From Bacteroidales bacterium (GTDB lineage Bacteria; Bacteroidota; Bacteroidia; Bacteroidales; FEN-979): 37,844 nucleotides of DNA. The first letter of the stretch is position 1; each line of letters begins with the position of its first letter. Below, piece after piece: positions 8,686 through 16,638 of the stretch. The position numbers were made by a program, and so were the translations under genes. Location of the stretch: positions 1 to 37,844 of the forward strand of contig JALNZC010000012.1 of the NCBI GenBank assembly GCA_023229525.1. Direction: 5' to 3'. The notes below the pieces were generated by a model. That model had not been told where the DNA came from and made no database searches. It saw only the letters and a program-made list of their open reading frames with translations.

Positions 8686-9852
8686 ATGAAAAAATTATCC
8701 TTATTTATCTTGTTACTATTATTCAGCAACGGTACACTGTTTTCGCAGGTAGCTATCAATATCGATGGCGGCCCTGCAGATAATTCAGCCATGCTGGATA
8801 TAAAATCAACCGACAGGGGATTATTACCGCCACGAATGACGCATGCGGAACTTAATGCTATTGTTAACCCTGCAGATGGGCTTGTGGTTTATTGCACCGA
8901 CTGTGTACTGAACGGTATGGGATTTTCAGGGGGAGGTCTGTCCATGTTTATCACTGGAACATGGTATACCTTAAACGCCAACTGCATGAGCCTTCTTTCA
9001 CCGGTGGCAGGCACACATATCGCATCACAGGATCAGATTATCTGGAATTGGAATGCAGTACCATGGGCTACAGGATACAGATGGAGCGCCACCAATGATT
9101 ACACCTCGGCAACCAATATGGGAACGGTTACGACAAATACCGAAACAGGTTTGACATGCAATACAGCTTATACCCGGTATGTTTGGGCATATAATGGCTG
9201 CGGACATTCCGCACCGGTATCATTGACTCAACCAACTTGGTCTTGTCCCTGCGGTTCAATCCTCACGATTAACCATGTGGCCGGAGTTGTAGCCCCGGTT
9301 TCCAAAACAGTAAACTATGGTATCGTTACAAATATACCCGGAGTTCCTTCAAAATGCTGGATAACAAGCAATCTTGGAGCTGATCAGCAAGCCACTGCGG
9401 TTAATGATGCAACAGAACCCTCGGCAGGTTGGTACTGGCAGTTTAACCGCAAACAGGGGTATAAACATGATGGCACCACCCTTACACCAGGTAATACATG
9501 GATAAGCAGTATCAATGAAAATTCTGACTGGACACAGGACAATGACCCGTGTACCATAGAACTCGGGACCGGCTGGCGTATTCCAACCTCCTCGGAATGG
9601 TCAAGCGTAATAGTCAGCGGAAGTTGGACCGATTGGAACGGACCCTGGAATTCTGTTTTAAAAATACATGCAGCGGGGTGTTTGGACTCCAACTATGGTA
9701 TGTTGTATGGTCGCGGTTCACTCGGTGCATACTACAGCAGTACACAACAAAATAATTCCTCCGGGCGCTACCTGGGCCTAAACAGCCTTATGATTGAAGT
9801 AAGCTATGCATCCAAAGAATATGGCTGGTCCCAGCGTTGCCTGAGAGACTAG
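8686..9852 (+). CDS. Secreted FISUMP-domain protein, short paralogue of the 1119-residue protein
   Basis: A 388-residue exported protein with the same architecture as the start of the gene at 3522 but fewer modules. It has a signal peptide (MKKLSLFILLLLFSNGTLFS), the VAINIDGG...LLPPRMTHAEL...GLVVYCTDC N-terminal domain, one FN3-like repeat (IIWNWNAVPWATGYRW) and one Fib_succ_major module (about 190-388) ending RCLRD. The module's front part (SKCWITSNLGAD, GWYWQFNRKQGYKHDGTT, GTGWRIPTSSEW) is about 80% identical to module 1 of the large protein. The last 58 residues are not. It ends at the lectin-like module with no sorting signal. A role in surface binding is inferred from fold family only. 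Confidence 0.87.
   Translation: MKKLSLFILLLLFSNGTLFSQVAINIDGGPADNSAMLDIKSTDRGLLPPRMTHAELNAIVNPADGLVVYCTDCVLNGMGFSGGGLSMFITGTWYTLNANCMSLLSPVAGTHIASQDQIIWNWNAVPWATGYRWSATNDYTSATNMGTVTTNTETGLTCNTAYTRYVWAYNGCGHSAPVSLTQPTWSCPCGSILTINHVAGVVAPVSKTVNYGIVTNIPGVPSKCWITSNLGADQQATAVNDATEPSAGWYWQFNRKQGYKHDGTTLTPGNTWISSINENSDWTQDNDPCTIELGTGWRIPTSSEWSSVIVSGSWTDWNGPWNSVLKIHAAGCLDSNYGMLYGRGSLGAYYSSTQQNNSSGRYLGLNSLMIEVSYASKEYGWSQRCLRD
9676..9849 (+). other. Hypervariable C-terminal segment of the FISUMP protein at 8686
   Basis: The third ungapped 58-codon copy (GCLDSNYG to RCLRD), placed exactly at the protein C-terminus before the TAG stop, as is usual for retroelement-diversified lectin-like targets. Skeleton residues use different synonymous codons from the other two copies (for example Leu as TTG, CTG or CTT), so the three are not fresh copies of one template. 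Confidence 0.65.
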
Positions 9853-9904
9853 TGACAACCTGTCTGGCCATACTTTTGGTAAGTAGACCTGTAGGCTGGA
9901 TTGA

Positions 9905-9964
9905 ATTACTCACCTCATTCTCGGCCCATACTCCTTAAGGAGAAGGAGTGCAGGTTGAGGTAAT
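9905..9964. repeat. Short palindromic repeat with ATTAC...GTAAT ends
   Basis: The ends ATTACTCACCTCA and GGTTGAGGTAAT are near inverted repeats, and the centre CTCCTTAAGGAG is palindromic. A close relative lies at 33427-33484. It may act as a 3' stem-loop. Nothing else is seen in the 9853-10139 gap. Confidence 0.6.
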
Positions 9965-10139
9965 AAAATGGAAAATTGAAATATAAAAAAATTATCCTTA
10001 CCTTTACATGATTCATAGTGGCTTCGCTAAACCTGCCTTTTGTAAAGCATAATATTTGCTCATTTGTTCTTCATTTCGAGACGAAAAGTATTCGCAAAAG
10101 TTATCTCTTTATTTTGAATAAGAACGTTAATCAAACTAT

Positions 10140-12158
10140 ATGAAACAATTTTACTGGATTTCCCTTTTGCTGTTGATCATTTTTACGGCGTGTAAAAAAA
10201 ATAGCAACGATAACAACGATAACAACGTTAACCCGCCTTCTGGTGAAACAGAAACAATTATTGAAACAGTAAGCGCTACGATCGGTGCGAATGGTGGCAC
10301 GGTTGTGCTTTCCGACAACGCTTCTGTCATTATTGGCGCAGCAGAGCTAAGTTCGGATGTACAAGTTACCCTAAGCAAAATAGGAAATGAAAACATCTTT
10401 ACTGCCGAAAATCGCTCTGCATATGATATTTATGGATTACCCGCAGGGACTAAAGTTACGTTCACTTTTCCTTGTCCGGCCGGACAGCCCGGGAATCTTA
10501 TCGGAGTTTTTAATTATGATCCAGTCAAAATTGAAGGAACGACGGTGCTTTTTACTTATGATAGTATAAATGGCAAGATTATAGTTGATAACTACAATCT
10601 GACAAAGAACAGTAAAGAAGGGGCGAACTATCGTCGATGGATAGTAGAATGGGGGGATAAGAAAGATTTTCAGTACAACGCTAAACTTATTCCAATGCCT
10701 TTTTATGAGCAGATAGGAAGCAGTTGTTGGGCATCGGATGTTACAATGCTTACGAAAGCATACAGTCCAAATACAGACCGGGAGGCTGAAACAGAAATCT
10801 ATGATTATCTCAAAGCAATGGACATTGGTACGGATGATGGCATCGGACCATGGAATTTTATGAAAGTTTTGTATAAGAAATTCAACTTGTTTACAAAAGG
10901 AGCCGGCGCTATCACGGAAAGTTATTTTAATAAAAACAATTTGATCAGAGCCATTATACAGAGATTGGATGAGAATGAGCCCGTAGTATTGTATTTACCT
11001 AACTATAGTCATGCTGTGCTTGTAGTCGGCTACAGATCATTTCTCAATGACTACGGTTACGATGGCTGGGAACTTATTATTCACGACAGTAAAGGGACAA
11101 AGCCTCCTAACGCCGACGAAGGCGGTATGTATACTACACGACAGTGGAGTTGGTTCCTGAAAGGCGCTTCTGCTACATCCATGTTTATGATATTGTATCC
11201 GGGCATTGGCGTATATCCAGGCAGGGCTTTGCAGACAGTCAGCCTGCCATCCTACCCATCCGGTAAAACCGAACTGTCTTTTGATTATTACAATCAAGCC
11301 GGAACCAAAGGCACAATCAGTCTGGTTTGGGATAAAAATGTCCCGCTGGGATATAAATGGAGCCAGTCGAATAATTTGCTATTTGATACACTGCCGAATA
11401 CAGTGAAAACGATGAATTTTAAACTGCAATTATATAATGCCGATTTGTCAGGAAGCCAAAATGTTAAACTCAAATTAAGTGTTATCAATGGTAAAACGAA
11501 CACAACAACTTATACTAATGATTATCCGGTAACGATCAGCGACACCAAAGATCCCTATTACTTTAACGTTTCTCTGGATACTGCTGCCTGGTTGAAGAAT
11601 TCAGGCGACACTACAGTAATCGATTATTATATAAAAACACAACTTATTGATAGTCATGGCATATATCAGGATGGATGGTTAGTCAAGTTTAAAATCAAGG
11701 GAGGCTCTGCATCAAATGCTTTCTATATTGGCCAAAGTTATGGTGGTGGAATCATTTTCTATATTGATGGCACAGGGAAGCATGGGTTGATAGCCGCTAT
11801 TGACCACCCTCCAATATTTGCAGCATGGGGTTGTATCTTAACTTTAATTGGCGGCACATCCACAGCTATTGGTACAGGACAAGCCAATACTTCTGCTATT
11901 ATAGGCGGGTGCGGCGAAGCAAGTACAGCAGCCCGGATATGTGATGATCTTGTGCGGAACGGTTTCAGTGATTGGTTTTTGCCATCAAGAGATGAGTTGG
12001 TACAAGCGGCTCTTCTTGGCGAGTTTGGTGGCGCTTATGATTATTGGAGTTCCTCCGAGTACGATGGAGGTAATGCGATGGGCTGCAGCAGTGGTGGTTC
12101 CACAATAAATCTTAGAAAGGACGACGGAGCCTACGTATGTCCTGTACGGGCTTTCTGA
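10140..12158 (+). CDS. Lipoprotein: peptidase C39-like domain fused to a C-terminal DUF1566 domain
   Basis: A 672-residue lipoprotein. The signal ends at a lipobox (LLLIIFTAC, then KKNSNDN), so it should be anchored in the outer membrane. Residues ~40-90 resemble a ZU5-like beta segment (SATIGANGGTVVLSDNASV). Residues ~175-345 look like a papain-fold C39_2-type domain: PFYEQIGSSCWASD with Cys196, NYSHAVLVVGY with His291 and ELIIHDSKG with Asp316 in the right order for a catalytic triad. Residues ~350-520 are beta-rich without assignment. Residues ~529-672 are DUF1566 (IGQSYGGGIIFYIDG, DWFLPSRDEL, YWSSSEY, VRAF), related to the end of the gene at 3522. Activity is not proven; many C39_2 proteins have no known substrate. 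Confidence 0.85.
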   Translation: MKQFYWISLLLLIIFTACKKNSNDNNDNNVNPPSGETETIIETVSATIGANGGTVVLSDNASVIIGAAELSSDVQVTLSKIGNENIFTAENRSAYDIYGLPAGTKVTFTFPCPAGQPGNLIGVFNYDPVKIEGTTVLFTYDSINGKIIVDNYNLTKNSKEGANYRRWIVEWGDKKDFQYNAKLIPMPFYEQIGSSCWASDVTMLTKAYSPNTDREAETEIYDYLKAMDIGTDDGIGPWNFMKVLYKKFNLFTKGAGAITESYFNKNNLIRAIIQRLDENEPVVLYLPNYSHAVLVVGYRSFLNDYGYDGWELIIHDSKGTKPPNADEGGMYTTRQWSWFLKGASATSMFMILYPGIGVYPGRALQTVSLPSYPSGKTELSFDYYNQAGTKGTISLVWDKNVPLGYKWSQSNNLLFDTLPNTVKTMNFKLQLYNADLSGSQNVKLKLSVINGKTNTTTYTNDYPVTISDTKDPYYFNVSLDTAAWLKNSGDTTVIDYYIKTQLIDSHGIYQDGWLVKFKIKGGSASNAFYIGQSYGGGIIFYIDGTGKHGLIAAIDHPPIFAAWGCILTLIGGTSTAIGTGQANTSAIIGGCGEASTAARICDDLVRNGFSDWFLPSRDELVQAALLGEFGGAYDYWSSSEYDGGNAMGCSSGGSTINLRKDDGAYVCPVRAF

Positions 12159-12160
12159 TC
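12040..12160 (+). other. Variable tail of the DUF1566 domain (copy B)
   Basis: Bounded by the same 23-base block (12040-12062) and the same CGGGCTTTCTGATC block (12147-12160) as copy A at 6770. The inner residues differ at most positions, and this copy is one residue shorter. Confidence 0.65.
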
Positions 12161-12242
12161 TCAATTTAGCTATTTTCACAAAAATAAACGACTAAAAAAT
12201 AAAAGAACGATTTAATAATATATAAAACACGGCAATTATCCA

Positions 12243-12308
12243 GCATCCCTCGTCCTTCGTCCCTCGTCCCTCGTCCTTCGTCCTTCGTCCCTCGTCCCTC
12301 GTCCCTCA
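12243..12308 (-). repeat. Heptad repeat array GGGACGA/GGACGAA at the recQ 3' end
   Basis: Nine units of CCCTCGT or CCTTCGT on the plus strand; on the recQ strand this is GGGACGA. The first unit on the recQ strand, GATGAGG, contains the recQ stop codon TGA. The same unit type follows the mscS-type gene at 24388. Confidence 0.9.
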
Positions 12309-14207
12309 TCTCCACCTGAATAACTGATCATCATCCACCCTGATGTGCTCATTATCAACCAGCCACTGAATAGCGCGGATCACTTTATCTTCGACCAGCG
12401 GTGTGGCTGCTTCAACGATTTCTTCGAGGGTATAGGCCCTGGTTTTCAACAGCGGTTTGATCTTGCTGATGATGGTATCCAGCTCCATTTCATTTAAACT
12501 GATCTTGTTCCGTTCGATGCAAACATCACATTTCCCGCACCTTTTGGATTGACATTCACCAAAATAGGTTAGCAGCGCCTTGCTTCGGCATTTATTGGTG
12601 GAAGTGGCATAACGGATCATCGCCTCTATCCGTTTTTCTGCATCTTTCAAACGGTCGCGGTAATGTTCGGGGGAGATGAAGAGGTCGTGGGTATCGAACC
12701 GTTCCTGCAGATAGATTATCTGTGGTTTATCGGTTTGAGGGATGTAGTCAAGGATTTGAAGTTTGGTTAAATGCCGGAGGTTTTCCACCACTTTTTCCGG
12801 TAATAAGTCTGCGCGCCGTGCGATTTCCGTTTCACTGATCCTGACAAAGTCGGATAGAATGCCGCTATAAGAACGCAGCATTGTTTTAATGAAATGGTCA
12901 AAAGCTTCATGCTCAACCTGGAAGCGGTAAAGTGTCTCCTTATCTGCTTTGATGTGCATCCTGGATGGATTCTGGAATGCTTCATTCAGCATAAGAAGGC
13001 CTTCTTTCTCTAAAAATTTCAACGAATTAATGACGATAACCGGTTGAAGATTATATTGTTCCGCAAATGCTGCAAGATCGAAATCATGCTGACTTTCCCT
13101 GCCGCCGCCGACCGGGATCTGAAAATAATTGCCCATCGCCTGATATACGCTCCGGATCATTGCAAGTTCAGGAAAGGAAATCTCAAGGTTGTGCCTGGCA
13201 TTAATGAGATCTGCGTTTTCAAACAACAGTACGGCATAAGCCTGTTTCTCATCTCGTCCGGCCCTTCCGGCTTCCTGAAAGTAGGCCTCAACACTATCGG
13301 GCAAATCAATGTGCACGACCAAACGCACATTGGGTTTATCGATCCCCATTCCGAAAGCATTGGTACAAACGATGACCCGTTTTTCTTCATTGATCCATGC
13401 AGCCTGACGTTGGTCCCGAATTTTTGGGTCCAGACCGGCATGATAGAAATCGGCGCTGATCATGTTTTTCTGCAGGAATCCGGCAATTTCCTTCGTTTGA
13501 CGCCGGTTCCTGACGTATATGATCCCGCTTCCGCCGACTTTATTAACGATCTTAAGCAAACGGTTCAACTTGTCTTCCTCTTTGATCACAAGATAGGTCA
13601 GGTTCTTCCGTTCAAAGCTTTTCTGAAAGAGGTTCTCTTTTTTAAATTCAAGTTTTTTTTGGATATCCTTTACCACCTTTGGCGTGGCAGTGGCCGTAAG
13701 CGCCAGTACCGGAACACCGGGCAGGAACTGGCGGATATTGGCAATCTGAAGATACGGGGGACGGAAATCGTAACCCCATTGCGAGACACAGTGGGCCTCA
13801 TCCACTGCCAGCAGGTTCACTTTCATCCGACGAAGCGATTCGCGCATTTTTTCGGTCGTGAGACGCTCGGGAGAAACATAAAGGAGTTTTGTTTTCCCGA
13901 AAAGGCAATTCCCAAGGATGATGTCGATTTCATCTGTATACATTCCCGAATGGATGGCTGCCGCCGGTATCCCGCGTTTTTTCAGGTTATCCACCTGATC
14001 TTTCATGAGGGCGATCAGGGGAGTTACGACAAGACAAACACCATCAAGGGCAAGGGCCGGTACCTGGAAACACAATGATTTTCCTCCACCGGTGGGTAAA
14101 AGCGCCAGGGTATCCCGGCCCTCTAATACCGAACGCATGATCTCTTCCTGCAAGGGTCTGAAAGAAGAATAACCCCAATACTGAATGAGTATTTGCTGAA
14201 GAGTCAT
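12306..14207 (-). CDS. recQ: ATP-dependent DNA helicase RecQ
   Basis: A 633-residue RecQ-family 3'-5' DNA helicase of recombination and repair. Motif I is LLPTGGGKSLCF (about 37-47) and motif II is DEAH (136-139) followed by the RecQ loop CVSQWGYDFRP. Motif VI is EAGRAGRDEK. A four-cysteine zinc site (CRSKALLTYFGEC, then CGKCDVC) lies at about 537-560. The C-terminus ends after the winged-helix region with no clear HRDC domain, as in short RecQ proteins. A -7 element lies about 30 bases upstream. The gene is 79 bases downstream of the TonB receptor gene on the same strand. The stop codon sits inside a heptad repeat. Confidence 0.96.
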   Translation of the reverse strand: MTLQQILIQYWGYSSFRPLQEEIMRSVLEGRDTLALLPTGGGKSLCFQVPALALDGVCLVVTPLIALMKDQVDNLKKRGIPAAAIHSGMYTDEIDIILGNCLFGKTKLLYVSPERLTTEKMRESLRRMKVNLLAVDEAHCVSQWGYDFRPPYLQIANIRQFLPGVPVLALTATATPKVVKDIQKKLEFKKENLFQKSFERKNLTYLVIKEEDKLNRLLKIVNKVGGSGIIYVRNRRQTKEIAGFLQKNMISADFYHAGLDPKIRDQRQAAWINEEKRVIVCTNAFGMGIDKPNVRLVVHIDLPDSVEAYFQEAGRAGRDEKQAYAVLLFENADLINARHNLEISFPELAMIRSVYQAMGNYFQIPVGGGRESQHDFDLAAFAEQYNLQPVIVINSLKFLEKEGLLMLNEAFQNPSRMHIKADKETLYRFQVEHEAFDHFIKTMLRSYSGILSDFVRISETEIARRADLLPEKVVENLRHLTKLQILDYIPQTDKPQIIYLQERFDTHDLFISPEHYRDRLKDAEKRIEAMIRYATSTNKCRSKALLTYFGECQSKRCGKCDVCIERNKISLNEMELDTIISKIKPLLKTRAYTLEEIVEAATPLVEDKVIRAIQWLVDNEHIRVDDDQLFRWR

Positions 14208-14236
14208 GGGGATTTACGATTTACGATTTTTAATAA

Positions 14237-14244
14237 CAAACTTA
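14237..14244 (-). promoter_or_regulatory. Candidate -7 element for recQ
   Basis: The minus strand reads TAAGTTTG, matching the Bacteroidota -7 consensus TAnnTTTG, 30 bases before the recQ start. No matching TTTG was found at the expected -33 position. AAATCGT heptads lie between it and the start codon. Confidence 0.4.
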
Positions 14245-14286
14245 CTAATTTTTTACGGATCAGATGATTATACTGGAAAATATGGT

Positions 14287-16632
14287 TTATTGATTCTTGT
14301 CACTGCTTCGTAAACCGAAAGGAATTACCAGTCCGAAGATGATTCTTCGCCCCATGTTATATATCCCGATATCCTTCAACCGGCTGAGATGATCGTAATA
14401 TTTTGTGTCCAACAGATTTGTCCCGCTGATATACATGGTCCATAGCTGGTTCTGAACCCTGAGCCTCGTCCCCACATTAAAATTCAGAAGAACATAACCG
14501 GGTGTAACGGTCTCAAATTCATCAATTCTGTCTTGGGTAAAATGGGTCTCCATCTCAAATTGCAGATAGGGATGGTTTAAAGCGCTGGTCTTCCTTGTTT
14601 TAAAGGTCCATCTCACCTGATCCGTCAGATGAAGTGCGGGAATATATGGCAAGGGTATCCCCGTTGAAAGGTTATTGCCCCAAACATAGTCAAGGTTATT
14701 CTCGAAATGCAGCGCCTCAACAGGATGAATATCCAGTTCAAATTCGAAACCTTTCAGGAGTGAATTCCCCTGCACATAACGGTAAACGGGATACCAGATC
14801 CCTTGCACCAGTATTTTCTCCCCGTTAATGTTCCTGTAATAAATAAAATTGTCAATGATATTATAGAAGCCGTTAAAAGTCATGTTCAGGTATTTATTCT
14901 CCCAGGAGATCTCTCCGTCGATCTGAAGACTCGTTTCCGGGTTAAGTTCCGGATTCCCGATCTCATACCGGAAAGTACCTTCATGAAGGCCATTGGCGCT
15001 GAGTTCCGAAATGTTCGGAGCACGGAATCCCCGGCCAATGTTGAATTTGAAATTGATCGCTTTGCTGAGTCTGAAAGTCATCCCGGTAGAACCTGTGAAG
15101 GCCGAAAAATCTCTGCTGAAAGTGTGGAAAAGCGTATCACCGGATGGAGATGGGATCCCAAGGGTATCCAGGTAAAGGGGGTATCCTTTCACTTGCCGGT
15201 AATCATACCGCAACCCAAGATTAACGGTGAACTTCTTCCATGTTTTTTTTGCATAAACAAACCCTCCCCAATCCTGGAGATCATAATCGGGTATCAGATA
15301 CTGTTTGCCATGATTCCGGTTAAACTGGGTCATCCCCGAAATTCCTCCTGCAAGTTCATATGATTTGCCCAATAGACGGTTGTATCGAAGATCATAGGTC
15401 CATGAATCCAGATGAAAAAACAATCCCGGATCATCGGGATTCTCACCGAATTCTTTCCTGTCATTCCATTGGTAGCCAAGCGTGAATTTTATCTGGTTAT
15501 CATTGAAGAGCAGGTTGGTTATCGATGAGATCTTATTGTGACTGACATTCTCGAAAGGAACATCAATTGTACGGCTTTTTGCCTTTTCTCCGGAGACAAT
15601 ATTCCCCTGGTAATCGATGAACTGTCTCGTCGTTGAATCACGCAATCCGTCAATCATCCCGATTTTTGTATTGAATGAACTGAAATGCAGGTGACTGTAT
15701 CCCCATTTCTTCACCATTCCTGCTGTTAAGGAATAGTTTTTCTCATCAAATCCGGAATTATAGACCCATTCCACGGGTGTATGATATGAAGCCGCTGTTT
15801 TATACGTACCCCTTACCCTCCATATCCAGCCGTTCTGGTTTCCCTCTGCCATCAGTGAATTACTGAATAGCCGGTTGTTGGTAGAAAATTGTGAAACCCA
15901 TTCGCCGTCGATGGAACCGGGTTTAGCCGGCGTTTGTTCGAGAATATTGATCACGCCACCCATGGCATCGGAGCCGTAAAAAAGACTTGCCGGCCCTTTC
16001 AGGACTTCGATACGGTCGGCCGAAAACTGGTCAATCTCAATACCGTGTTCGTCTCCCCACTGGTTTCCCTCCTGGCGTACTCCTTCGTTGAGGGTAACGA
16101 TACGGTTGTACCCTAGTCCCCGGATGACAGGTTTTGATATCTCTCCTCCTGTGGTGATCTCCGACACACCCGGTATAGTTGAGATGGAATTGATCAGGTT
16201 GGTGGATGGAAGGGTCAGTAATTTCGCTTTATTGATTGGTGTGATGGAGATACTGCTGAGATCGTTTTCCGACGACAATGCATTTCCGGTCACAACGACT
16301 TCCTTTGCTTCGATGGCTGAAGGGCTTAATTGAAAATTCCGGGTATGTACTTTTGAGAGATCAAGTGTAACTACTTCAGCGCGATAGCCGATATAACTTA
16401 CCTGTATTACAATGGATGAACCCGGAAGATTCCGTAGTTTATAAAAGCCATTTTCATCCGTGGATGTTCCAGTTTTAAGGTCAGGTAAGTAGATGGTTGT
16501 TCCAGGCAAGGTTTCACCCGTTTCCTTGTCAGTGACATAACCTGATAACGTATTCTGCCCGTTAACCAGAGCGCTGCAAAGGAAAATAAAGACACTCAGA
16601 ATGAATAAAAAAGCGCTTCTCATGAAATTCAT
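14287..16632 (-). CDS. TonB-dependent outer-membrane receptor
   Basis: A 781-residue receptor. It has a signal peptide (MRSAFLFILSVFIFLCSALV if started at the fourth codon, which looks slightly better) and a carboxypeptidase-regulatory-like domain (about 28-110, LSGYVTDKETGETLPG). A plug domain follows (about 125-235, with IRGLGYNRIVTLNEGVRQEG and DRIEVLKGPASLFYGSDAMG). The rest is a beta-barrel ending in an aromatic-containing strand (NMGRRIIFGLVIPFGL). The plug resembles ZnuD/FecA-like metal or metal-chelate receptors rather than SusC. It begins 6 bases after the citF stop, so it is very likely in one transcript with the citrate lyase genes. Uptake of citrate or a metal-citrate complex is an inference from this position only. 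Confidence 0.92.
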   Translation of the reverse strand: MNFMRSAFLFILSVFIFLCSALVNGQNTLSGYVTDKETGETLPGTTIYLPDLKTGTSTDENGFYKLRNLPGSSIVIQVSYIGYRAEVVTLDLSKVHTRNFQLSPSAIEAKEVVVTGNALSSENDLSSISITPINKAKLLTLPSTNLINSISTIPGVSEITTGGEISKPVIRGLGYNRIVTLNEGVRQEGNQWGDEHGIEIDQFSADRIEVLKGPASLFYGSDAMGGVINILEQTPAKPGSIDGEWVSQFSTNNRLFSNSLMAEGNQNGWIWRVRGTYKTAASYHTPVEWVYNSGFDEKNYSLTAGMVKKWGYSHLHFSSFNTKIGMIDGLRDSTTRQFIDYQGNIVSGEKAKSRTIDVPFENVSHNKISSITNLLFNDNQIKFTLGYQWNDRKEFGENPDDPGLFFHLDSWTYDLRYNRLLGKSYELAGGISGMTQFNRNHGKQYLIPDYDLQDWGGFVYAKKTWKKFTVNLGLRYDYRQVKGYPLYLDTLGIPSPSGDTLFHTFSRDFSAFTGSTGMTFRLSKAINFKFNIGRGFRAPNISELSANGLHEGTFRYEIGNPELNPETSLQIDGEISWENKYLNMTFNGFYNIIDNFIYYRNINGEKILVQGIWYPVYRYVQGNSLLKGFEFELDIHPVEALHFENNLDYVWGNNLSTGIPLPYIPALHLTDQVRWTFKTRKTSALNHPYLQFEMETHFTQDRIDEFETVTPGYVLLNFNVGTRLRVQNQLWTMYISGTNLLDTKYYDHLSRLKDIGIYNMGRRIIFGLVIPFGLRSSDKNQ

Positions 16633-16638
16633 TAATTC

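Noticed and set aside
9853..10139. Template repeat or reverse transcriptase of a diversity-generating retroelement
   Set aside because: I looked in this gap and in the other intergenic regions. No adenine-rich copy of the variable segments and no reverse transcriptase frame is present in the window.
13044..14078. 344-codon open frame opposite recQ
   Set aside because: It lies wholly antisense to recQ, which has all helicase motifs. The translation has no recognisable domain.
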